Notes: generated by a model not told the origin, from the sequence alone. A stretch of 64,000 nt of DNA from Gracilibacillus salitolerans (GCF_009650095.1 NZ_CP045915.1:124001-188000), one strand, 5' to 3'; shown: positions 45,903 to 57,242, counted from the first letter of the stretch. A program made the numbers and translations.

Positions 45903-46007
45903 AAGCGGAAGGTTGCGGTAGTGGAGAATGCTTCATCACCCGCAACCTTTATCTTTGAGGTCTAGTTAGGAATGAATGTCTTGCATTTGAATCTAACTTT
46001 TCCGCTT
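45903..46007 (+). promoter_or_regulatory. Three-way-junction-like leader between rplK and rplA
   Basis: Outer stem aagcgga (45903) / tccgctt (46001). Inside are a perfect 9-bp stem aggttgcgg (45910) / ccgcaacct (45940) and a hairpin gttag / ctaac (45965-45996). The rplA ribosome site follows 40 bases later. A protein-binding leader for L1 or L11 is a reasonable guess; it could also be a partial terminator. Confidence 0.5.
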
Positions 46008-46057
46008 AAGTAAGTGGGAGGTATAACCGTTAAAACCACAGAAGGAGGAAATTAAAA

Positions 46058-46753
46058 ATGGCAAAGAAAACAAAAAAGCAACAAGAAGCATTAAAACTTG
46101 TTGATCGTACAAAAGTTTACGAAGCAAAAGAAGCATTAGAATTAGTTCAAAAAGCTTCTACTGCAAATTTTGACGAAACGGTTGAAGCTGCTTTTCGTCT
46201 TGGAGTAGATCCAAAGAAAGCAGACCAACAAATCCGTGGAGCAATGGTGCTACCACACGGAACTGGTAAAACACAAACAGTTCTTGTATTTGCAAAAGGG
46301 GACAAAGCGAAAGAAGCAGAGGCTGCTGGCGCTGATTATGTAGGGGATCAAGACTTAATCAACAAAATCAACCAAGGTTGGTTCGAGTTTGATGTAGTCG
46401 TGGCAACTCCTGACATGATGGCTGAAGTAGGTAAGCTTGGTCGTGTATTAGGACCAAAAGGTCTTATGCCAAACCCTAAAACTGGAACAGTAACTTTCGA
46501 AGTAGAAAAAGCTGTTAATGAAATCAAAGCAGGTAAGGTAGAATATCGTGTGGATAAACAATCAAACATTCACGTGCCAATTGGTAAAGTATCGTTTGAT
46601 CTTGATAAGCTTGTAGACAACTTTAATGCATTAGCAGATACAGTTGCCAAAGCAAAACCACAAGCTGCTAAAGGTACGTATATTCGTAACGTAGCAGTAT
46701 CATCTACAATGGGACCTGGCGTTAAAGTAGATTCATCAGCTTTCACAAAATAA
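46058..46753 (+). CDS. rplA: Ribosomal protein L1
   Basis: 231 residues, two-domain protein of the L1 stalk that steers E-site tRNA. The signature [18 protein letters not shown] (about 129-146) and the end segment [13 protein letters not shown] are intact. The ATG follows aaggagg. It is preceded by a structured gap after rplK and followed by a fresh promoter for rplJ-rplL. Confidence 0.97.
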   Translation: MAKKTKKQQEALKLVDRTKVYEAKEALELVQKASTANFDETVEAAFRLGVDPKKADQQIRGAMVLPHGTGKTQTVLVFAKGDKAKEAEAAGADYVGDQDLINKINQGWFEFDVVVATPDMMAEVGKLGRVLGPKGLMPNPKTGTVTFEVEKAVNEIKAGKVEYRVDKQSNIHVPIGKVSFDLDKLVDNFNALADTVAKAKPQAAKGTYIRNVAVSSTMGPGVKVDSSAFTK

Positions 46754-46759
46754 TTTCTC

Positions 46760-46788
46760 TTGACTTTTACTTGAAGATCTAATATAAT
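46760..46788 (+). promoter_or_regulatory. Promoter of rplJ-rplL
   Basis: TTGACT (46760-46765), 17 bases, TATAAT (46783-46788), directly upstream of the L10 leader. Confidence 0.85.
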
Positions 46789-46829
46789 TCTTAAGGGTCA
46801 AGTTGACTATTTTCAAAATAAATTTAATA

Positions 46830-46975
46830 CATTATACCGTAGACAGTAGGGGCTGCTAAGCTTAATTTCCTACCGAGGTGTGTCTGGATAAATAACAGAA
46901 TTCCTTTTTAATAAAGAATTACTGTGTACAGTCATAAACCTCCATGTCTACAAAGATATGGAGGTTTTCGTTTTA
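46830..46975 (+). promoter_or_regulatory. L10 leader (ribosomal protein autoregulation) with attenuator
   Basis: ccgtagacagtaggggctgc and cctaccgaggtgtgtctgg form the conserved L10-L12-binding fold of Firmicute rplJL leaders. A terminator follows: stem aaacctccat (46936) / atggaggttt (46958) with tcgtttt. When L10-L12 is in excess it binds and favours termination. An apparent start at 46958 lies inside this terminator and is not used. Confidence 0.88.
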
Positions 46976-47014
46976 TACGGGCGGTATAATGATCGCGTTC
47001 TAGGAGGTGGAATC

Positions 47015-47515
47015 ATGTCAAAGGTGATTGAACAAAAGAAACAAGTTGTTTCTGAAATTGCAGAAAAACTTCGTGACAGCCAATCAACGATCCTTGTAGA
47101 CTACAGAGGTCTTGATGTTGCAGAAGTTACGGAATTGCGTTCACAACTACGTGAAGCAGGCGTGGAATTTAAAGTGTATAAAAACACAATGACGCGTCGT
47201 GCGGTAGAAGAAGCTGAACTTACTGAATTAAATGATGTTTTAGTAGGTCCTACAGCTATCGCATTCAGTAAAGATGATATTGTGGCTCCAGCAAAAGTTT
47301 TAAATAACTTTGCAAAAGAGCACGAAGCATTAGAAATTAAAGGTGGCGTGGTTGAAGGGTCTGTAGCAACACTTGAGCAAATCAAAGAACTTGCGGATCT
47401 TCCAAACTACGAAGGAATGCTTTCTATGCTACTCAGCGTACTACAAGCACCAGTACGAAACTTTGCATACGCAACAAAAGCTGTTGCAGAGCAAAAAGAA
47501 GAGCAAGGTGCGTAA
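47015..47515 (+). CDS. rplJ: Ribosomal protein L10
   Basis: 166 residues, the B. subtilis length. The N-terminal RNA-binding domain ([20 protein letters not shown] near 26-45) is followed by a C-terminal helix that carries L7/L12 dimers. I start at ATG 47015 behind ggaggtgg; a frame open from 46958 starts inside the attenuator hairpin. L10 with L12 also binds its own leader. Confidence 0.97.
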   Translation: MSKVIEQKKQVVSEIAEKLRDSQSTILVDYRGLDVAEVTELRSQLREAGVEFKVYKNTMTRRAVEEAELTELNDVLVGPTAIAFSKDDIVAPAKVLNNFAKEHEALEIKGGVVEGSVATLEQIKELADLPNYEGMLSMLLSVLQAPVRNFAYATKAVAEQKEEQGA

Positions 47516-47577
47516 GAAATTTTTATCACAAGACATTTTATGTTCGTAATATAAAATAAAATTAGGAGGAATTGAAC

Positions 47578-47940
47578 ATGTCTAATGAACAAATTATTGA
47601 AGCAATTAAAGAAATGTCCGTTCTTGAATTAAATGACTTAGTAAAAGCAATCGAAGAAGAATTTGGTGTAACTGCAGCAGCACCAGTAGCAGCAGCAGGT
47701 GCTGGCGCTGGAGAAGCAGTTGAAGAACAAACTGAATTTGATGTAGTACTAGAAAGTGCTGGATCTTCTAAAATTAAAGTTGTTAAAGCTGTTCGCGAAA
47801 TCACTGGTCTTGGACTTAAAGATGCTAAAGATCTTGTAGATAACGCACCAGGCGCAATCAAAGAAGGTATTGCAAAAGAAGAAGCAGAAGAAATGAAATC
47901 TAAGCTAGAAGAAGCTGGAGCATCAGTAGAATTAAAATAA
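47578..47940 (+). CDS. rplL: Ribosomal protein L7/L12
   Basis: 120-residue stalk protein present in several copies per ribosome. The N-terminal dimer domain (about 1-35) is followed by an alanine-glycine hinge ([15 protein letters not shown]) and the factor-binding C-terminal domain ([20 protein letters not shown]). ATG 47578 follows aggagg; a TTG six bases earlier lies too near the site. Co-transcribed with rplJ; a terminator follows. Confidence 0.97.
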   Translation: MSNEQIIEAIKEMSVLELNDLVKAIEEEFGVTAAAPVAAAGAGAGEAVEEQTEFDVVLESAGSSKIKVVKAVREITGLGLKDAKDLVDNAPGAIKEGIAKEEAEEMKSKLEEAGASVELK

Positions 47941-47952
47941 GAATTACCCACA

Positions 47953-47990
47953 AAAAGCTCGCTATGAACAATGGCGAGCTTTTCTTTACA
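47953..47990 (+). terminator. Terminator of rplJ-rplL
   Basis: Stem aaaagctcgc / gcgagctttt with a loop of about 11 bases and ttttcttt. Confidence 0.88.
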
Positions 47991-48009
47991 AATAAAAAAT
48001 TTCAATAAT

Positions 48010-48203
48010 GAGCATAAACTGCGATATAACTTTTGCGAAGATTTGCATTCTTCCGTTCAAAATTTTGATGAGATTTGGCATGCGCTTCGGCAGAATACTG
48101 CGCTTTCCGTGGGCTCGGCTTCAGCTAACTAGCTACTCATCTATAACCAGAATGGAAGGAAGGATCACTCCGAATATTTCAATAGTTCGCAGTTTTTATC
48201 TAT
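48010..48203. repeat. MITE-like repeat, copy D
   Basis: Left end agcataaactgcgatataac and right end gttcgcagtttttatctatg are the same terminal inverted repeats as copies A and B. The inside reads cttcggcagaatactgcgctttccgtggg, the reverse sense of the core in A. It fills most of the gap between rplL and rsmC. A 66-codon frame over it is not a gene. Confidence 0.75.
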
Positions 48204-48259
48204 GTTGATTTAGATTTGTTTTTATGTATTAGATTTAAGAAAAGAAAGTTGGTGTGAAA

Positions 48260-48853
48260 ATGGATCAATACTTCTCGCAATCTCCTGATGCAGCAAGTAA
48301 CCCACAAACGTGGAGCTATCAACTGGAGGGGCAGACTTTTACTTTCACAACAGATAACGGTGTCTTTTCCAAAAACGAAGTCGATTTTGGTTCACGTGTA
48401 TTAATTGAAACATTTCGTACACCGGATATAGATGGGCCGTTACTTGATCTTGGTTGTGGCTATGGTCCGATAAGTATTGCTTTAGCAGCAACTCACTCCG
48501 ATCGCTCCGTTCTCGGCGTAGATGTAAACGAAAGAGCATTATCATTAGCCGAAAAAAACGCGAAGCAAAATAAAATAACTAATGTAACGTTTCAAGAGAG
48601 CGATATATTATCCAATGTTTCTGGCCAATCATTTGCCGCAATTTTGACCAATCCTCCGATCAGAGCCGGAAAGCAGGTAGTACACCAAATGTTTGAGGAA
48701 GCTAAAAAAGCTCTATTGTCAAATGGGGAATTGTGGGTTGTCATTCAGAAAAAGCAAGGAGCACCTTCAGCGAAGAAAAAATTATCCGAATTATTTGAAG
48801 AGGTAGAAGTAGTGAAAAAAGAAAAAGGATACTTTGTTTTTTGTGCAAAATAA
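48260..48853 (+). CDS. RsmC-like rRNA methyltransferase (YbxB)
   Basis: 197-residue class I SAM methyltransferase of the RsmC/RlmG group. The SAM motif LLDLGCGYGPISIALA lies near 57-72, and the catalytic NPPI motif in ILTNPPIRAGKQVVHQMFEEA near 129. Relatives methylate guanine N2 of 16S rRNA; the target here is inferred. The ATG has only a weak upstream site (aaagttggtg), and an in-frame start six bases earlier is possible. The rpoB promoter begins 2 bases after its stop. Confidence 0.9.
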   Translation: MDQYFSQSPDAASNPQTWSYQLEGQTFTFTTDNGVFSKNEVDFGSRVLIETFRTPDIDGPLLDLGCGYGPISIALAATHSDRSVLGVDVNERALSLAEKNAKQNKITNVTFQESDILSNVSGQSFAAILTNPPIRAGKQVVHQMFEEAKKALLSNGELWVVIQKKQGAPSAKKKLSELFEEVEVVKKEKGYFVFCAK

Positions 48854-48854
48854 T

Positions 48855-48883
48855 TTGACTCTGTTAGGTGTTTGTGGTAGTAT
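48855..48883 (+). promoter_or_regulatory. Promoter of rpoB-rpoC
   Basis: TTGACT (48855-48860), 17 bases, TAGTAT (48878-48883), directly after the rsmC-like gene. Confidence 0.7.
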
Positions 48884-48889
48884 AGAAAA

Positions 48890-49316
48890 ATGCCAATAGG
48901 ACGGAAGGTTTGTCAAGTGAAAATGTTGGAAAATGTATATTTTTTTTAAAAATAGGCAAAACTATTCAACATGATGACTTTTATAGCTTGGCATCTTTGT
49001 TGTTACTATTAAACGGCTATTAGCTAATAGAGATTGTCTACTTAACTTTTTAGAATCCTTTTATTATTTTCCACAGAACTATTAGTAATTGAATAACATT
49101 TGCTCATCGCAAATGTCTATATAAAGCTTGTGTCATTTTATGATCACAGGTTTGTTCGGTATGCTAACCGGACGAGTGTTTAACACTTACTAAATTTATA
49201 CGATCTATAGAAAAATGTCAAATACCTATAGTAAGTTATGTATAAATGGTAAGTGTGGTTTCATTTGTGCTATTTTTATAGCAACTATCTTTAATATTGA
49301 TCGAGGGGTGAATCAG
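48890..49316 (+). promoter_or_regulatory. Long rpoB leader
   Basis: About 425 untranslated bases. Visible hairpins are gttcggt / accggac near 49150, the palindrome agtgtttaacact near 49175, and gctat-tttt-atagc near 49268. cgatc (49200) can also pair with gatcg (49300) across the last 100 bases. A conserved Firmicute rpoB leader motif is known; whether this is it needs a covariance search. No other gene is seen here. Confidence 0.45.
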
Positions 49317-52300
49317 TTGACAGGTCAACTAGTTCAATACGGACGACACCGCCAACGCAGAAGCTTTGCGCGTATCAGCGAGGTATTAGAATTACCAAAT
49401 TTAATTGAGATTCAAACTGCATCCTATCAATGGTTCTTAGATGAAGGCTTAAGAGAAATGTTCCAAGATATTTCTCCAATCGAAGATTTCGCCGGCAATT
49501 TGTCACTAGAATTTGTTGATTACAGCCTTGGAGAACCAAAGTATCCAGTCGATGAATCCAAAGAAAGAGATGTAACATACAACGCTCCTCTTCGAGTAAA
49601 GGTTCGTTTGTTGAATAACGAAACAGGTGAAGTAAAAGAGCAAGAAGTCTTTATGGGAGATTTCCCATTAATGACAGAAACAGGTACCTTTATCATTAAT
49701 GGTGCAGAACGCGTTATTGTTTCACAGCTTGTTCGTTCGCCTAGCGTTTACTTTAACAAAAAAATTGATAAGAATGGAAAACGTGGCTATGGTGCCACTG
49801 TAATCCCGAACAGAGGTGCTTGGTTAGAATTTGAAACGGACGCGAAAGACGTTGTACATGTACGAATTGACCGTACTCGAAAACTACCAATTACGGTTTT
49901 ACTTAGAGCGTTAGGTTTCGGTGATGATCAAGAAATATTAGATTTATTGGGAGAAAACGAATACTTAAAGAACACGTTGGAAAAGGACAATACGGAAACA
50001 AGTGAGAAGGCATTGTTAGAAATTTATGAACGCCTTCGTCCTGGAGAACCACCAACAGTAGACAATGCTAAAAGTCTAATGGTTTCAAGATTTTTTGATC
50101 CAAAAAGATATGATTTAGCACATGTTGGCCGTTATAAAATAAACAAAAAGTTACATTTAAAAAATCGTTTATTTAACCAAATCCTTGCAGAACCACTAGT
50201 GGATCCGGAAACGGGTGAAGTGATTGCAAACAAGGGAGATAAGTTAGATAGACGCTTGTTAGATAAAATATTACCAATACTAGACTCTGACGAAAACCGT
50301 TTCGGGGAGAGAATACTAGAACCAAATGAAGGTGTATTAGAGGAACCAATAAGTGTTCAATCGATTAAAATTATGGATCCAACTGACCCTGAAGGTGAAA
50401 GAACGCTTAATGTGTTAGGGAATTGTAATGTCGATGATAGCATTAAAAACATTACACCAGCTGACATTCTTTCTGCAATTAGTTATTTCTTTAACATTTT
50501 GCATCAAGTTGGGGATACGGACGATATTGACCACTTAGGTAACCGTCGCCTTCGTTCAGTAGGGGAGTTATTACAGAATCAATTCAGAATTGGTTTATCA
50601 CGTATGGAACGTGTGGTTCGAGAGAGAATGTCTATTCAAGACACATCTTCTATCACCCCACAACAGTTAATCAATATACGTCCTGTCATTGCGTCTATCA
50701 AAGAGTTCTTTGGTAGTTCACAGTTGTCACAATTTATGGATCAAACTAACCCGTTAGCTGAGTTAACACACAAACGACGTTTATCTGCATTAGGACCAGG
50801 TGGTCTGACTCGTGAACGTGCAGGCTTTGAAGTACGTGACGTTCACTATTCTCACTACGGTCGGATGTGTCCGATCGAGACACCAGAGGGACCGAACATT
50901 GGGTTAATTAACTCCTTATCATCTTATGCAAAAGTAAATAAATTTGGTTTTATAGAGACACCTTATCGTAGAGTAGATCCTGAGACGGGTCGGGTAACAA
51001 ACCAAATGGATTACTTAACGGCGGATGAGGAAGATAACTATGTCGTTGCGCAGGCAAACGCGAAGTTAAATGAAGATGGGACGTTTGTTGATGAAGAGGT
51101 AATTGCAAGGTTCCGTGGTGAAAATACGATTGTAAAACGTGAAAAATTAGATTACATGGACGTTTCACCTAAACAGGTTGTGTCAGCTGCGACAGCATGT
51201 ATTCCGTTCTTGGAGAATGATGACTCTAACCGTGCGTTAATGGGTGCGAACATGCAGCGTCAAGCAGTACCGCTTATGCAACCTAAATCACCAATTGTTG
51301 GTACGGGAATGGAATATGTATCAGGTAAAGACTCCGGTGCAGCTGTTATTTGTAAGCATGACGGTATCGTGGAACGTGTGCAGGCGAAAGAAGTTCTAGT
51401 TCGTCGTATTACAGAAGTAGACGGAAAAGAAGTTGAAGGTGACTTGGATCGTTACCGTCTGCAAAAATTTGTTCGCTCTAACCAAGGTACTTGCTACAAC
51501 CAACGTCCGATAGTTGCAAAAGGTAACCGTGTAACTAAAGGTGAAATTTTAGCTGATGGTCCTTCTATGGAAAAAGGTGAATTAGCACTAGGTCAAAACG
51601 TACTTGTCGGCTTTATGACCTGGGAAGGTTATAACTACGAGGATGCGATCATCATGAGCGAGCGCCTTGTAAAGGACGACGTTTATACTTCCATTCATAT
51701 TGAAGAGTATGAATCAGAAGCGCGTGATACTAAATTAGGGCCTGAAGAAATTACACGTGATATCCCTAACGTTGGGGAGGATGCATTACGCGACTTAGAT
51801 GAGCGCGGCATAATCCGTGTAGGTGCTGAAGTAGAAGATGGTGACTTGTTAGTTGGTAAAGTTACACCTAAAGGGGTAACTGAATTATCAGCTGAAGAAC
51901 GTTTGCTTCACGCTATTTTCGGTGAGAAAGCACGTGAAGTTCGTGATACATCACTTCGAGTGCCTCACGGCGCAGGTGGTATCGTGCTAGATGTTAAAAT
52001 CTTCAATCGTGCAGATGGTGATGAGTTACCACCAGGTGTGAACCAGCTAGTTCGTGCATATATCGTTCAAAAACGTAAAATTCACGAAGGGGATAAAATG
52101 GCTGGTCGACATGGTAATAAAGGTGTTATCTCCAAAATTTTACCAGAAGAAGATATGCCATTCTTGCCAGACGGTACACCAATAGATATCATGTTAAACC
52201 CATTAGGGGTACCATCTCGTATGAATATTGGGCAAGTACTTGAGTTGCACTTAGGTATGGCAGCAAGACAGCTTGGTATTCATGTTGCATCACCTGTATT

Positions 52301-52859
52301 TGATGGTGCGCGTGAAGAAGATGTATGGGAGACTTTAGAAGAAGCAGGTCTACCAAGAGATGCGAAAACCATTCTTTATGATGGACGTACAGGTGAAGCT
52401 TTCGATAACCGTGTATCTGTTGGTGTGATGTATATGATCAAGCTAGCACACATGGTAGATGACAAGTTACACGCTCGTTCAACAGGTCCATATTCACTTG
52501 TTACACAACAACCACTAGGTGGTAAAGCACAATTCGGTGGTCAGCGTTTCGGTGAGATGGAGGTATGGGCATTAGAAGCCTATGGAGCGGCTTATACCCT
52601 ACAGGAAATCTTAACAGTTAAATCAGATGATACAGTAGGACGTGTAAAAACGTATGAAGCCATCGTTAAAGGCGACAATGTTCCTGAACCTGGAATTCCA
52701 GAATCATTTAAAGTACTAATTAAGGAATTACAAAGTCTAGGTATGGATGTGAAAATGTTATCTGGAGATGAACAGGAAATTGAACTTCGTGATGACGAAG
52801 AAGATGATTCCCAATCAGCAGATAACTTCAATCTAGAAATCGAAGAAACTACTAGCTAA
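49317..52859 (+). CDS. rpoB: RNA polymerase beta subunit
   Basis: 1,180 residues. I start at TTG 49317 ([16 protein letters not shown], the Bacillus N-terminus) behind gaggggtg; the frame is open back to 49215 but those 34 residues have no counterpart. The rifampicin pocket at about 465-495 reads [20 protein letters not shown], the wild-type text of sensitive Bacilli. Catalytic-centre text [15 protein letters not shown] and the C-terminal [20 protein letters not shown] are intact. Co-transcribed with rpoC 116 bases later. Confidence 0.98.
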   Translation: MTGQLVQYGRHRQRRSFARISEVLELPNLIEIQTASYQWFLDEGLREMFQDISPIEDFAGNLSLEFVDYSLGEPKYPVDESKERDVTYNAPLRVKVRLLNNETGEVKEQEVFMGDFPLMTETGTFIINGAERVIVSQLVRSPSVYFNKKIDKNGKRGYGATVIPNRGAWLEFETDAKDVVHVRIDRTRKLPITVLLRALGFGDDQEILDLLGENEYLKNTLEKDNTETSEKALLEIYERLRPGEPPTVDNAKSLMVSRFFDPKRYDLAHVGRYKINKKLHLKNRLFNQILAEPLVDPETGEVIANKGDKLDRRLLDKILPILDSDENRFGERILEPNEGVLEEPISVQSIKIMDPTDPEGERTLNVLGNCNVDDSIKNITPADILSAISYFFNILHQVGDTDDIDHLGNRRLRSVGELLQNQFRIGLSRMERVVRERMSIQDTSSITPQQLINIRPVIASIKEFFGSSQLSQFMDQTNPLAELTHKRRLSALGPGGLTRERAGFEVRDVHYSHYGRMCPIETPEGPNIGLINSLSSYAKVNKFGFIETPYRRVDPETGRVTNQMDYLTADEEDNYVVAQANAKLNEDGTFVDEEVIARFRGENTIVKREKLDYMDVSPKQVVSAATACIPFLENDDSNRALMGANMQRQAVPLMQPKSPIVGTGMEYVSGKDSGAAVICKHDGIVERVQAKEVLVRRITEVDGKEVEGDLDRYRLQKFVRSNQGTCYNQRPIVAKGNRVTKGEILADGPSMEKGELALGQNVLVGFMTWEGYNYEDAIIMSERLVKDDVYTSIHIEEYESEARDTKLGPEEITRDIPNVGEDALRDLDERGIIRVGAEVEDGDLLVGKVTPKGVTELSAEERLLHAIFGEKAREVRDTSLRVPHGAGGIVLDVKIFNRADGDELPPGVNQLVRAYIVQKRKIHEGDKMAGRHGNKGVISKILPEEDMPFLPDGTPIDIMLNPLGVPSRMNIGQVLELHLGMAARQLGIHVASPVFDGAREEDVWETLEEAGLPRDAKTILYDGRTGEAFDNRVSVGVMYMIKLAHMVDDKLHARSTGPYSLVTQQPLGGKAQFGGQRFGEMEVWALEAYGAAYTLQEILTVKSDDTVGRVKTYEAIVKGDNVPEPGIPESFKVLIKELQSLGMDVKMLSGDEQEIELRDDEEDDSQSADNFNLEIEETTS

Positions 52860-52975
52860 TGAACACTTTTGATATTCAAACCCGATCATTCCTACATTAA
52901 GGCAGATCGGGTGAGAATTGTCTATAAAACTAAAGAGCGAACGAAAACCAAAAGACTAAAAGGGAGGTTAACCCC

Positions 52976-55900
52976 TTGTTAGATGTAAATAATTTTGAAT
53001 TTATGAAAATCGGATTAGCATCACCAAATAAAATCCGTTCTTGGTCATTTGGTGAAGTGAAAAAGCCTGAAACTATTAACTACCGTACACTGAAACCAGA
53101 GAAAGATGGCCTCTTTTGTGAACGTATCTTCGGTCCACAAAAAGACTGGGAATGTCATTGTGGAAAGTATAAGCGTGTAAGGTACAAAGGTGTCGTATGT
53201 GATCGCTGTGGTGTGGAAGTAACAAAAGCAAAAGTTCGCCGTGAACGCATGGGGCACATTGAACTAGCAGCACCTGTATCACATATTTGGTACTTCAAAG
53301 GTATCCCAAGTCGAATGGGATTAGTGTTGGATATGTCACCTAGAGCTCTAGAAGAAGTTATTTACTTCGCAGCATATATCGTGACAGACTCTGGTGATAC
53401 AGCATTAGAAAAAAAACAATTATTATCCGAAAAAGAATACCGTGCTTATCGTGATAAATACGGTAATTCCTTCAAAGCCCAAATGGGTGCTGAAGCTATC
53501 AAAAGAATCTTACAAGATATTGATCTTGATAAAGAAGTAGAGTTGTTACGCGAAGAATTAAAATCTGCACAAGGTCAAAGAAGAACTCGTGCAATTAAAC
53601 GTCTAGAAGTGTTAGAAGCATTCCGTAACTCTGGTAATGATCCAAGCTGGATGATTATGGATGTCCTACCGATCATTCCACCTGAATTAAGACCAATGGT
53701 GCAATTAGATGGTGGTCGTTTCGCAACTTCTGACTTAAACGATTTATACCGCCGTGTAATCAACCGTAACAACCGTCTGAAACGACTTCTTGACCTTGGA
53801 GCACCTAGCATTATCGTGCAAAACGAAAAACGCATGCTTCAAGAAGCAGTAGATGCATTGATCGACAACGGACGCCGTGGACGTCCCGTAACGGGTCCTG
53901 GTAACCGTCCGTTAAAATCACTATCCCATATGTTAAAAGGGAAACAAGGTCGTTTTCGTCAAAACTTATTAGGTAAACGTGTTGACTATTCAGGTCGTTC
54001 CGTAATCGTTGTAGGCCCACACTTAAAGATGTATCAATGTGGTCTGCCGAAGGAAATGGCTGTTGAATTATTCAAGCCGTTTATCATGAAAGAATTAGTA
54101 GAGCGTGGATTAGCTCACAACATTAAATCAGCAAAACGTAAAATTGAGAGATTGCACGAAGAAGTATGGGATGTCTTAGAAGATGTTATTAGAGAACACC
54201 CTGTACTGTTAAACCGTGCCCCAACTTTACACCGTTTAGGTATTCAAGCGTTTGAGCCGACGCTCGTAGAAGGTCGTGCTATTCGTTTACACCCGCTTGT
54301 TTGTACTGCATATAACGCAGACTTCGATGGTGACCAAATGGCGGTACACGTTCCTTTATCGGCAGAAGCACAAGCAGAAGCTCGCATTTTAATGCTTGCA
54401 GCACAAAACATTCTGAATCCGAAAGATGGTAAACCAGTTGTTACACCTTCACAGGATATGGTACTTGGTAACTATTACGTAACAATGGAACGTGAGAATG
54501 CTATTGGTGAAGGTATGGTGTTTAAAGACTTAAATGAGGCATTAATCGCATACCATAATGGTTTTGTACATTTACACACGCGTGTTGCGATTCAACCAGC
54601 TTCACTAAATAAAGAAGCATTTACTGATGAACAACGAAATAAATTAATGATCACTACTGTTGGTAAGCTAATCTTTAATGATATGTTACCAGAATCATTC
54701 CCGTATATGAATGAGCCAACGCAACAAAACTTAGAGGTTGCAACACCAGATAAGTATTTCGTTGAACCTGGAGCTAACATTAAAGAAGAATTCGCTCAAC
54801 GAGATATTATCCCACCATTTAAAAAAGGAATTCTCGGTGATATCATTGCTGAAGTATTCAAGAAGTTTAAGATCAGTGAAACTTCAAAAATGCTGGACCG
54901 TATGAAAGACTTAGGTTTTGCTTATTCTACAAAAGCTGGTATCACAGTAGGTGTGTCAGATATTGTCGTGCTTGCTGAAAAAGAAGAAATTTTGACAGAG
55001 GCTCAAGATAAAGTAGATAAAGTATTGAAACAATTCCGTAGAGGTTTAATTACGGATGAAGAACGCTATGACCGCGTTATTTCTATCTGGTCACAAGCTA
55101 AAGATACAATTCAAGAGAAGTTAATGAAATCCTTGAATCCGAGTAACCCAATCTTTATGATGAGTGATTCCGGTGCACGTGGTAACGCATCTAACTTTAC
55201 ACAACTAGCAGGTATGCGTGGGTTAATGGCAAACCCGGCTGGTCGAATTATCGAATTACCGATCAAGTCAAGCTTCCGTGAAGGTTTAACAGTATTAGAA
55301 TACTTTATTTCTACACACGGTGCTCGTAAAGGTCTTGCCGATACAGCTCTTAAGACAGCAGACTCTGGTTATTTAACAAGACGTCTTGTTGATGTTGCCC
55401 AAGATGTGATTATCCGTGAAGAAGATTGTGGAACAGACCGTGGTTTAACTGTATCTGCTATTAAAGAAGGTACAGAAATGATCGAGCCACTTATTGATCG
55501 TCTGATCGGTAGAACGGCATTCCAAAATGTGAAGCATCCTGAATCAAATGAATTAATCGTTGCGAAAAACGATGTCATTTCTGAAGATATAGCGAAGGAA
55601 ATAGTAGAAGCAGGGATCGATGAAGTAACAATCCGAACTGCCTTCACTTGTAACACAAAACATGGCGCATGCAAAAAATGTTATGGTCGTAACCTAGCTA
55701 CTGGCGAGGAAGTAGAAGTAGGCGAAGCTGTAGGTATTATTGCCGCTCAATCTATTGGTGAGCCTGGTACACAGTTAACGATGCGTACATTCCACACTGG
55801 TGGGGTTGCAGGTAGCGATATTACCCAAGGTTTACCGCGTATCCAAGAGATCTTCGAAGCGCGTAATCCGAAGGGGCAAGCAGTTATCTCCGAAATTTTC

Positions 55901-56587
55901 GGTACTGTCCAAGATGTAACAGAAGTGAAAGACAAACAAGAAATCGTTGTTCAAGGTGCAGTAGAAACCAAAACATATACAGCGCCATATGGTTCTCGAC
56001 TTAAAGTTTCTATCGGAGATGAGGTAGAAGCAGGTCAAGCACTTACAGAAGGTTCTATTGATCCAAAAGAATTATTAAAAGTTAAAGGTATCGACGGCGT
56101 ACAATCTTACTTATTAAAAGAAGTACAGAAAGTATACCGTATGCAAGGGGTGGAAATCGGCGATAAACACGTCGAAGTTATGGTAAGACAAATGCTTCGC
56201 AAAGTACGAGTTGCTGATTCCGGAGATACAGAGGTATTACCAGGATCTCTACTGGAAATACACCAGTTCAAAGATGCAAACAAACAAGCGTTAGTAACAG
56301 GTGGTCAACCAGCTGTGGGTCGTCCGGTGCTACTTGGTATTACCAAAGCATCTCTTGAAACAGATTCATTCTTATCCGCTGCTTCCTTCCAAGAGACTAC
56401 AAGAGTCTTAACAGATGCAGCAATCAAAGGTAAGCGAGATGAATTGCTTGGTCTCAAGGAGAATGTTATTATTGGTAAGCTTGTGCCAGCAGGTACTGGT
56501 ATGCAACGCTATCGTCGCATCCAGGAAAAACTAGCTGTTGATCCTACACAAGCTGAAGAGACAGACTCGGAAGAAGTAATACAGTAA
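52976..56587 (+). CDS. rpoC: RNA polymerase beta' subunit
   Basis: 1,203 residues. The zinc ribbon [20 protein letters not shown] is near 60-79. The catalytic magnesium loop NADFDGDQM is at 447-455 (D449, D451, D453). The bridge helix and trigger loop follow ([16 protein letters not shown]), and the second zinc site is C...CKKC near 895. It starts with TTG 52976 behind gggaggtt. No insertion domain as in proteobacteria. The gene ends before a hairpin. Confidence 0.98.
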   Translation: MLDVNNFEFMKIGLASPNKIRSWSFGEVKKPETINYRTLKPEKDGLFCERIFGPQKDWECHCGKYKRVRYKGVVCDRCGVEVTKAKVRRERMGHIELAAPVSHIWYFKGIPSRMGLVLDMSPRALEEVIYFAAYIVTDSGDTALEKKQLLSEKEYRAYRDKYGNSFKAQMGAEAIKRILQDIDLDKEVELLREELKSAQGQRRTRAIKRLEVLEAFRNSGNDPSWMIMDVLPIIPPELRPMVQLDGGRFATSDLNDLYRRVINRNNRLKRLLDLGAPSIIVQNEKRMLQEAVDALIDNGRRGRPVTGPGNRPLKSLSHMLKGKQGRFRQNLLGKRVDYSGRSVIVVGPHLKMYQCGLPKEMAVELFKPFIMKELVERGLAHNIKSAKRKIERLHEEVWDVLEDVIREHPVLLNRAPTLHRLGIQAFEPTLVEGRAIRLHPLVCTAYNADFDGDQMAVHVPLSAEAQAEARILMLAAQNILNPKDGKPVVTPSQDMVLGNYYVTMERENAIGEGMVFKDLNEALIAYHNGFVHLHTRVAIQPASLNKEAFTDEQRNKLMITTVGKLIFNDMLPESFPYMNEPTQQNLEVATPDKYFVEPGANIKEEFAQRDIIPPFKKGILGDIIAEVFKKFKISETSKMLDRMKDLGFAYSTKAGITVGVSDIVVLAEKEEILTEAQDKVDKVLKQFRRGLITDEERYDRVISIWSQAKDTIQEKLMKSLNPSNPIFMMSDSGARGNASNFTQLAGMRGLMANPAGRIIELPIKSSFREGLTVLEYFISTHGARKGLADTALKTADSGYLTRRLVDVAQDVIIREEDCGTDRGLTVSAIKEGTEMIEPLIDRLIGRTAFQNVKHPESNELIVAKNDVISEDIAKEIVEAGIDEVTIRTAFTCNTKHGACKKCYGRNLATGEEVEVGEAVGIIAAQSIGEPGTQLTMRTFHTGGVAGSDITQGLPRIQEIFEARNPKGQAVISEIFGTVQDVTEVKDKQEIVVQGAVETKTYTAPYGSRLKVSIGDEVEAGQALTEGSIDPKELLKVKGIDGVQSYLLKEVQKVYRMQGVEIGDKHVEVMVRQMLRKVRVADSGDTEVLPGSLLEIHQFKDANKQALVTGGQPAVGRPVLLGITKASLETDSFLSAASFQETTRVLTDAAIKGKRDELLGLKENVIIGKLVPAGTGMQRYRRIQEKLAVDPTQAEETDSEEVIQ

Positions 56588-56589
56588 GT

Positions 56590-56697
56590 AAAGCGAAAAG
56601 CGCCCGTTTAGCGATGGATGGACTGCATCCGAAATACAGGTAGATCTCTATTGACTTTCTACAGGTTTTACTAGTCGCTGGGTGTCAGAGCTAGACA
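56590..56697. other. Hairpin-rich segment after rpoC, possible repeat relative
   Basis: gcgcccgtttagcga (56602) can pair with gtcgctgggtg (56680), and its gcgcccgtttag end resembles the arm of the 12290 stem-loop read backwards. The inside does not match, so a relationship is only suggested. Confidence 0.3.
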
Positions 56698-56708
56698 ACA
56701 ATAAAATC

Positions 56709-56740
56709 GGATTACCTGTAATGTTCATTGCAGGTAATCC
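56709..56740 (+). terminator. Terminator of rpoB-rpoC
   Basis: Stem ggattacctg / caggtaatcc around an 11-base loop, followed by acatttta; stable stem, modest T-tail. Confidence 0.75.
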
Positions 56741-56817
56741 ACATTTTACATTTACTTGAAGGAAAACAAGGTATCTGAGAAACACTTTAAATAATTATTT
56801 ATTTTTACAAATAAAAG

Positions 56818-56846
56818 TTGACATTAATTTTTTGTGATGATAGTAT
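56818..56846 (+). promoter_or_regulatory. Promoter of rplGB and the str genes
   Basis: TTGACA (56818-56823), 17 bases, TAGTAT (56841-56846). It probably drives rplGB, rpsL, rpsG and fusA, since no terminator is seen between them. Confidence 0.8.
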
Positions 56847-56891
56847 ATTTAAGGTGCTTCCGTTATCCTTGTTACTTTGGAGGATATGCAG

Positions 56892-57143
56892 ATGTCTTAT
56901 GAAAAAGTGGCACAGGTAAATACTGAAAAGATAATCGGAACAAAACAAGTCTTAAAAGCCATTAAAAATGGTTATGCAAAAGAAGTGATTATTGCTAGTG
57001 ATGCTGATTTGCATATCACTAGTAAAGTCTCACGAGTTGCATCTGAACATAATGTCCCTTATTCCTATGTGGACTCTATGAAAGAGTTGGGAAAAGTTTG
57101 CGGAATCGATGTCGGTGCAGCAACAGTGGTGATCAAACAATAA
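56892..57143 (+). CDS. rplGB: L7Ae-family K-turn RNA-binding protein
   Basis: 83-residue protein of the L7Ae/L30e fold, YbxF in B. subtilis, which binds kink-turn RNAs. The conserved stretch IGTKQVLKAIKNGYAKEVIIASDAD is followed by VPYSYVDSMKELGKVCGIDVGA. I start at ATG 56892, 8 bases after ggagg; an in-frame ATG at 56886 is too near the site. It sits between rpoC and rpsL as in other Bacilli. Confidence 0.93.
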   Translation: MSYEKVAQVNTEKIIGTKQVLKAIKNGYAKEVIIASDADLHITSKVSRVASEHNVPYSYVDSMKELGKVCGIDVGAATVVIKQ

Positions 57144-57242
57144 AGTTTTGGCAAATATTTGCGAAGACTTTGTTTTTTGCTCTATTATGAACCACCTGGA
57201 TGTGTGGTATTACATCTCAAGAACAGAGAGGAGGAAAAATAG

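Noticed and set aside
46958..47014. N-terminal extension of L10 from 46958
   Set aside because: The start lies in the attenuator hairpin; the ATG at 47015 follows ggaggtgg and gives the standard length.
48008..48208. 66-codon open frame between rplL and rsmC
   Set aside because: It is formed by MITE-like copy D; the frame follows the terminal repeats and has no ribosome site.
49215..49316. N-terminal extension of rpoB from 49215
   Set aside because: The 34 extra residues match no RpoB; the TTG at 49317 has a good site and gives the conserved N-terminus.
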